In this document: positions 5,994-6,886 of the stretch, piece after piece
How positions within the stretch are numbered: position 1 is the stretch's first letter
Layout of the letters: the number at the start of each line of letters is the position of its first letter
DNA from: an uncultured Bacteriovorax sp.
GTDB lineage: Bacteria > Bdellovibrionota > Bacteriovoracia > Bacteriovoracales > Bacteriovoracaceae
Reading direction: 5' to 3'
DNA length: 6,886 nucleotides
Assembly: GCA_943914745.1 (NCBI GenBank)
Contig: CALUDF010000170.1
Coordinates: forward strand, 1-6,886
Translations under genes and position numbers: made by a program
Notes under the pieces: generated by a model
What the model was told of the DNA's origin: nothing
What the model saw: the letters and a program-made list of their open reading frames with translations, nothing else
Database searches by the model: none

Positions 5994-6886
5994 ATGGGGG
6001 GATCTTTTTTAAGATCGCTAGGGATCGCATCTCTAGTATTAAGTATTTCAACACCGATTTTTGCTTTTGATGAAAATGCACTTCCGGGTCTTGACCTGAT
6101 TTACGGCAATGATGACCGTGTAGAAATCGATCAATACTCAAATCCAGATTTCGTCAAAAAAGCTAACTCGGTCGCTCTTCGCGTCTCTAAAAGAAGACTC
6201 ACAGTAGACAGAAATGATTCTAACAGAGTCCTTTTTCCCAACGTTCCACTAAAGAGTTCCATGCCTCTCGTGTGCCCAGAAGAGCGCTTCATTGAACAAG
6301 TCTCTCTCGGAAACTGCTCTGGCTTTCTTGTTGGCCCTAAAACTCTGGTGACTGCTGGTCACTGCATGATCAATGAAAAAGAGTGCGCCGACAACAAGTG
6401 GGTTTTTGGCTATAAAGAAAACACGACCGAACTTATGGCCTCACAGGTCTATTCTTGTAAAAAAATCATCTCTCAAAGATATGTTTACGACACAAAAGAA
6501 GTCAGTGACTATGCTGTCATTGAACTCGACCGCAAAGTAGAAGGATATGTTCCACTAAAGACGAGAAAATTTGGGCGTGCCTTTATCCACACTCCCCTGA
6601 TCGTTATCGGCCACCCGATGGGTCTTCCCATGAAAGCGACAGATGGCGCAGTTGTCAGCCGCATGAATGATATTGAGAGAGAAACAAAATTCAAATCATT
6701 TCTTATGCGCTCCCACTACTTCACAGCAAACCTTGATGCCTATGGCGGAAACTCTGGCTCACCAGTCTTTAATAAAAGAAATGGGAAGGTTGAAGGAATC
6801 CTGATCCAAGGGGCTGAGGACTTTGTCTATAATCCAAAAAAAGAGTGTATGGAGTCGAGAAGATTATCGGATTCGCACTTAGAGAC
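5994..6886 (+). CDS. Secreted trypsin-like (S1 family) serine protease, 3' end outside window
   Basis: The frame is open from ATG 5994 to the window edge (297 complete codons), so the C-terminus is missing. The N-terminus is a Sec signal peptide: Arg7, a hydrophobic core at 9-23 and probable cleavage after Ala24 (IFA, then FDEN). After a linker or propeptide-like stretch of about 70-80 residues comes a chymotrypsin-fold domain with a full triad: His123 in VTAGHC, Asp172 in SDYAVIELD, and Ser254 in GGNSGSP. Cys108 and Cys124 match the classic disulfide around the catalytic His; other Cys are at 94, 131 and 155. The GNSGSP motif and the IGHPMG segment (205-210) resemble glutamyl-endopeptidase/V8-like and bacterial trypsin-like members. 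The product is expected in the periplasm or outside the cell. Substrate preference cannot be read. It has its own leader behind a terminator, so it is probably a separate transcription unit. Confidence 0.9.
   Translation, partial: MGGSFLRSLGIASLVLSISTPIFAFDENALPGLDLIYGNDDRVEIDQYSNPDFVKKANSVALRVSKRRLTVDRNDSNRVLFPNVPLKSSMPLVCPEERFIEQVSLGNCSGFLVGPKTLVTAGHCMINEKECADNKWVFGYKENTTELMASQVYSCKKIISQRYVYDTKEVSDYAVIELDRKVEGYVPLKTRKFGRAFIHTPLIVIGHPMGLPMKATDGAVVSRMNDIERETKFKSFLMRSHYFTANLDAYGGNSGSPVFNKRNGKVEGILIQGAEDFVYNPKKECMESRRLSDSHLE

Noticed and set aside
5899..6012. A 37-codon frame starting with ATG directly after the terminator T-run and overlapping the protease start
   Set aside because: No ribosome-binding site precedes it (the upstream bases are the terminator stem and T tract), the composition is not protein-like, and it overlaps a well-supported gene. 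A leader-peptide role cannot be excluded but has no positive support.
6001..6016. Perfect 6-bp inverted repeat GATCTT/AAGATC with a TTTT loop
   Set aside because: It lies in the signal-peptide coding region, is AT-rich and has no terminator-like T-run after the stem. It is likely incidental, though it might add to the leader folding.
5961..6023. Four G tracts (5961-5964, 5983-5988, 5996-6001, 6021-6023) as a G-quadruplex
   Set aside because: Loops of about 18, 7 and 19 nt are too long for a stable structure, and nearby C tracts would compete by ordinary pairing.

Overview
The window is a piece of bacterial chromosome carrying only plus-strand genes. It has two parts: a tightly packed menaquinone (vitamin K2) biosynthesis cluster at about 1-4284, and a set of envelope or secreted-protein genes at about 4404-6886. 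Base composition is moderately AT-rich. The second half encodes a lipoprotein, an outer-membrane beta-barrel and a signal-peptide-bearing protease, so the host is a Gram-negative. The combination resembles the Bdellovibrionota (for example Bacteriovorax/Peredibacter-like bacteria), but that placement is an impression from style and gene content, not a demonstrated fact.

Region 1 (1-4284): menF (3' part only), menD, menA and a divergent menC follow one another with almost no spacing. The menF stop lies inside the menD ribosome-binding region, menD and menA overlap by 4 nt (ATGA), and menA and menC overlap by 1 nt (TAATG). Together they cover chorismate to isochorismate (MenF), addition of 2-oxoglutarate (MenD), dehydration to o-succinylbenzoate (MenC) and the final membrane prenylation of 1,4-dihydroxy-2-naphthoate (MenA). 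MenH, MenE and MenB are not visible here, so they must lie upstream, lie elsewhere, or be replaced. MenD keeps its cofactor machinery but has two changes at positions that bind substrate in the E. coli enzyme.

Region 2 (4285-5898): a 119-nt gap without a clear terminator or promoter is followed by a 62-aa predicted lipoprotein with a near-perfect Shine-Dalgarno sequence. Forty nucleotides later comes a 398-aa outer-membrane beta-barrel/porin-like protein. The gap between them holds a C6/G6 inverted repeat whose G arm is the only ribosome-binding candidate of the porin gene, which suggests translational coupling to the lipoprotein gene. A clear intrinsic terminator closes this unit.

Region 3 (5899-6886): a leader with a hairpin and two G6 tracts flanking the start codon precedes a secreted trypsin-like serine protease. 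The protease has a complete His-Asp-Ser triad and runs off the right edge of the window.

I see no tRNA, rRNA, CRISPR array, insertion sequence or phage feature. The most unusual signals are the G6 ribosome-binding regions with possible RNA switching, the MenD substitutions, and the unclassified lipoprotein-porin pair. None of them proves a new system.
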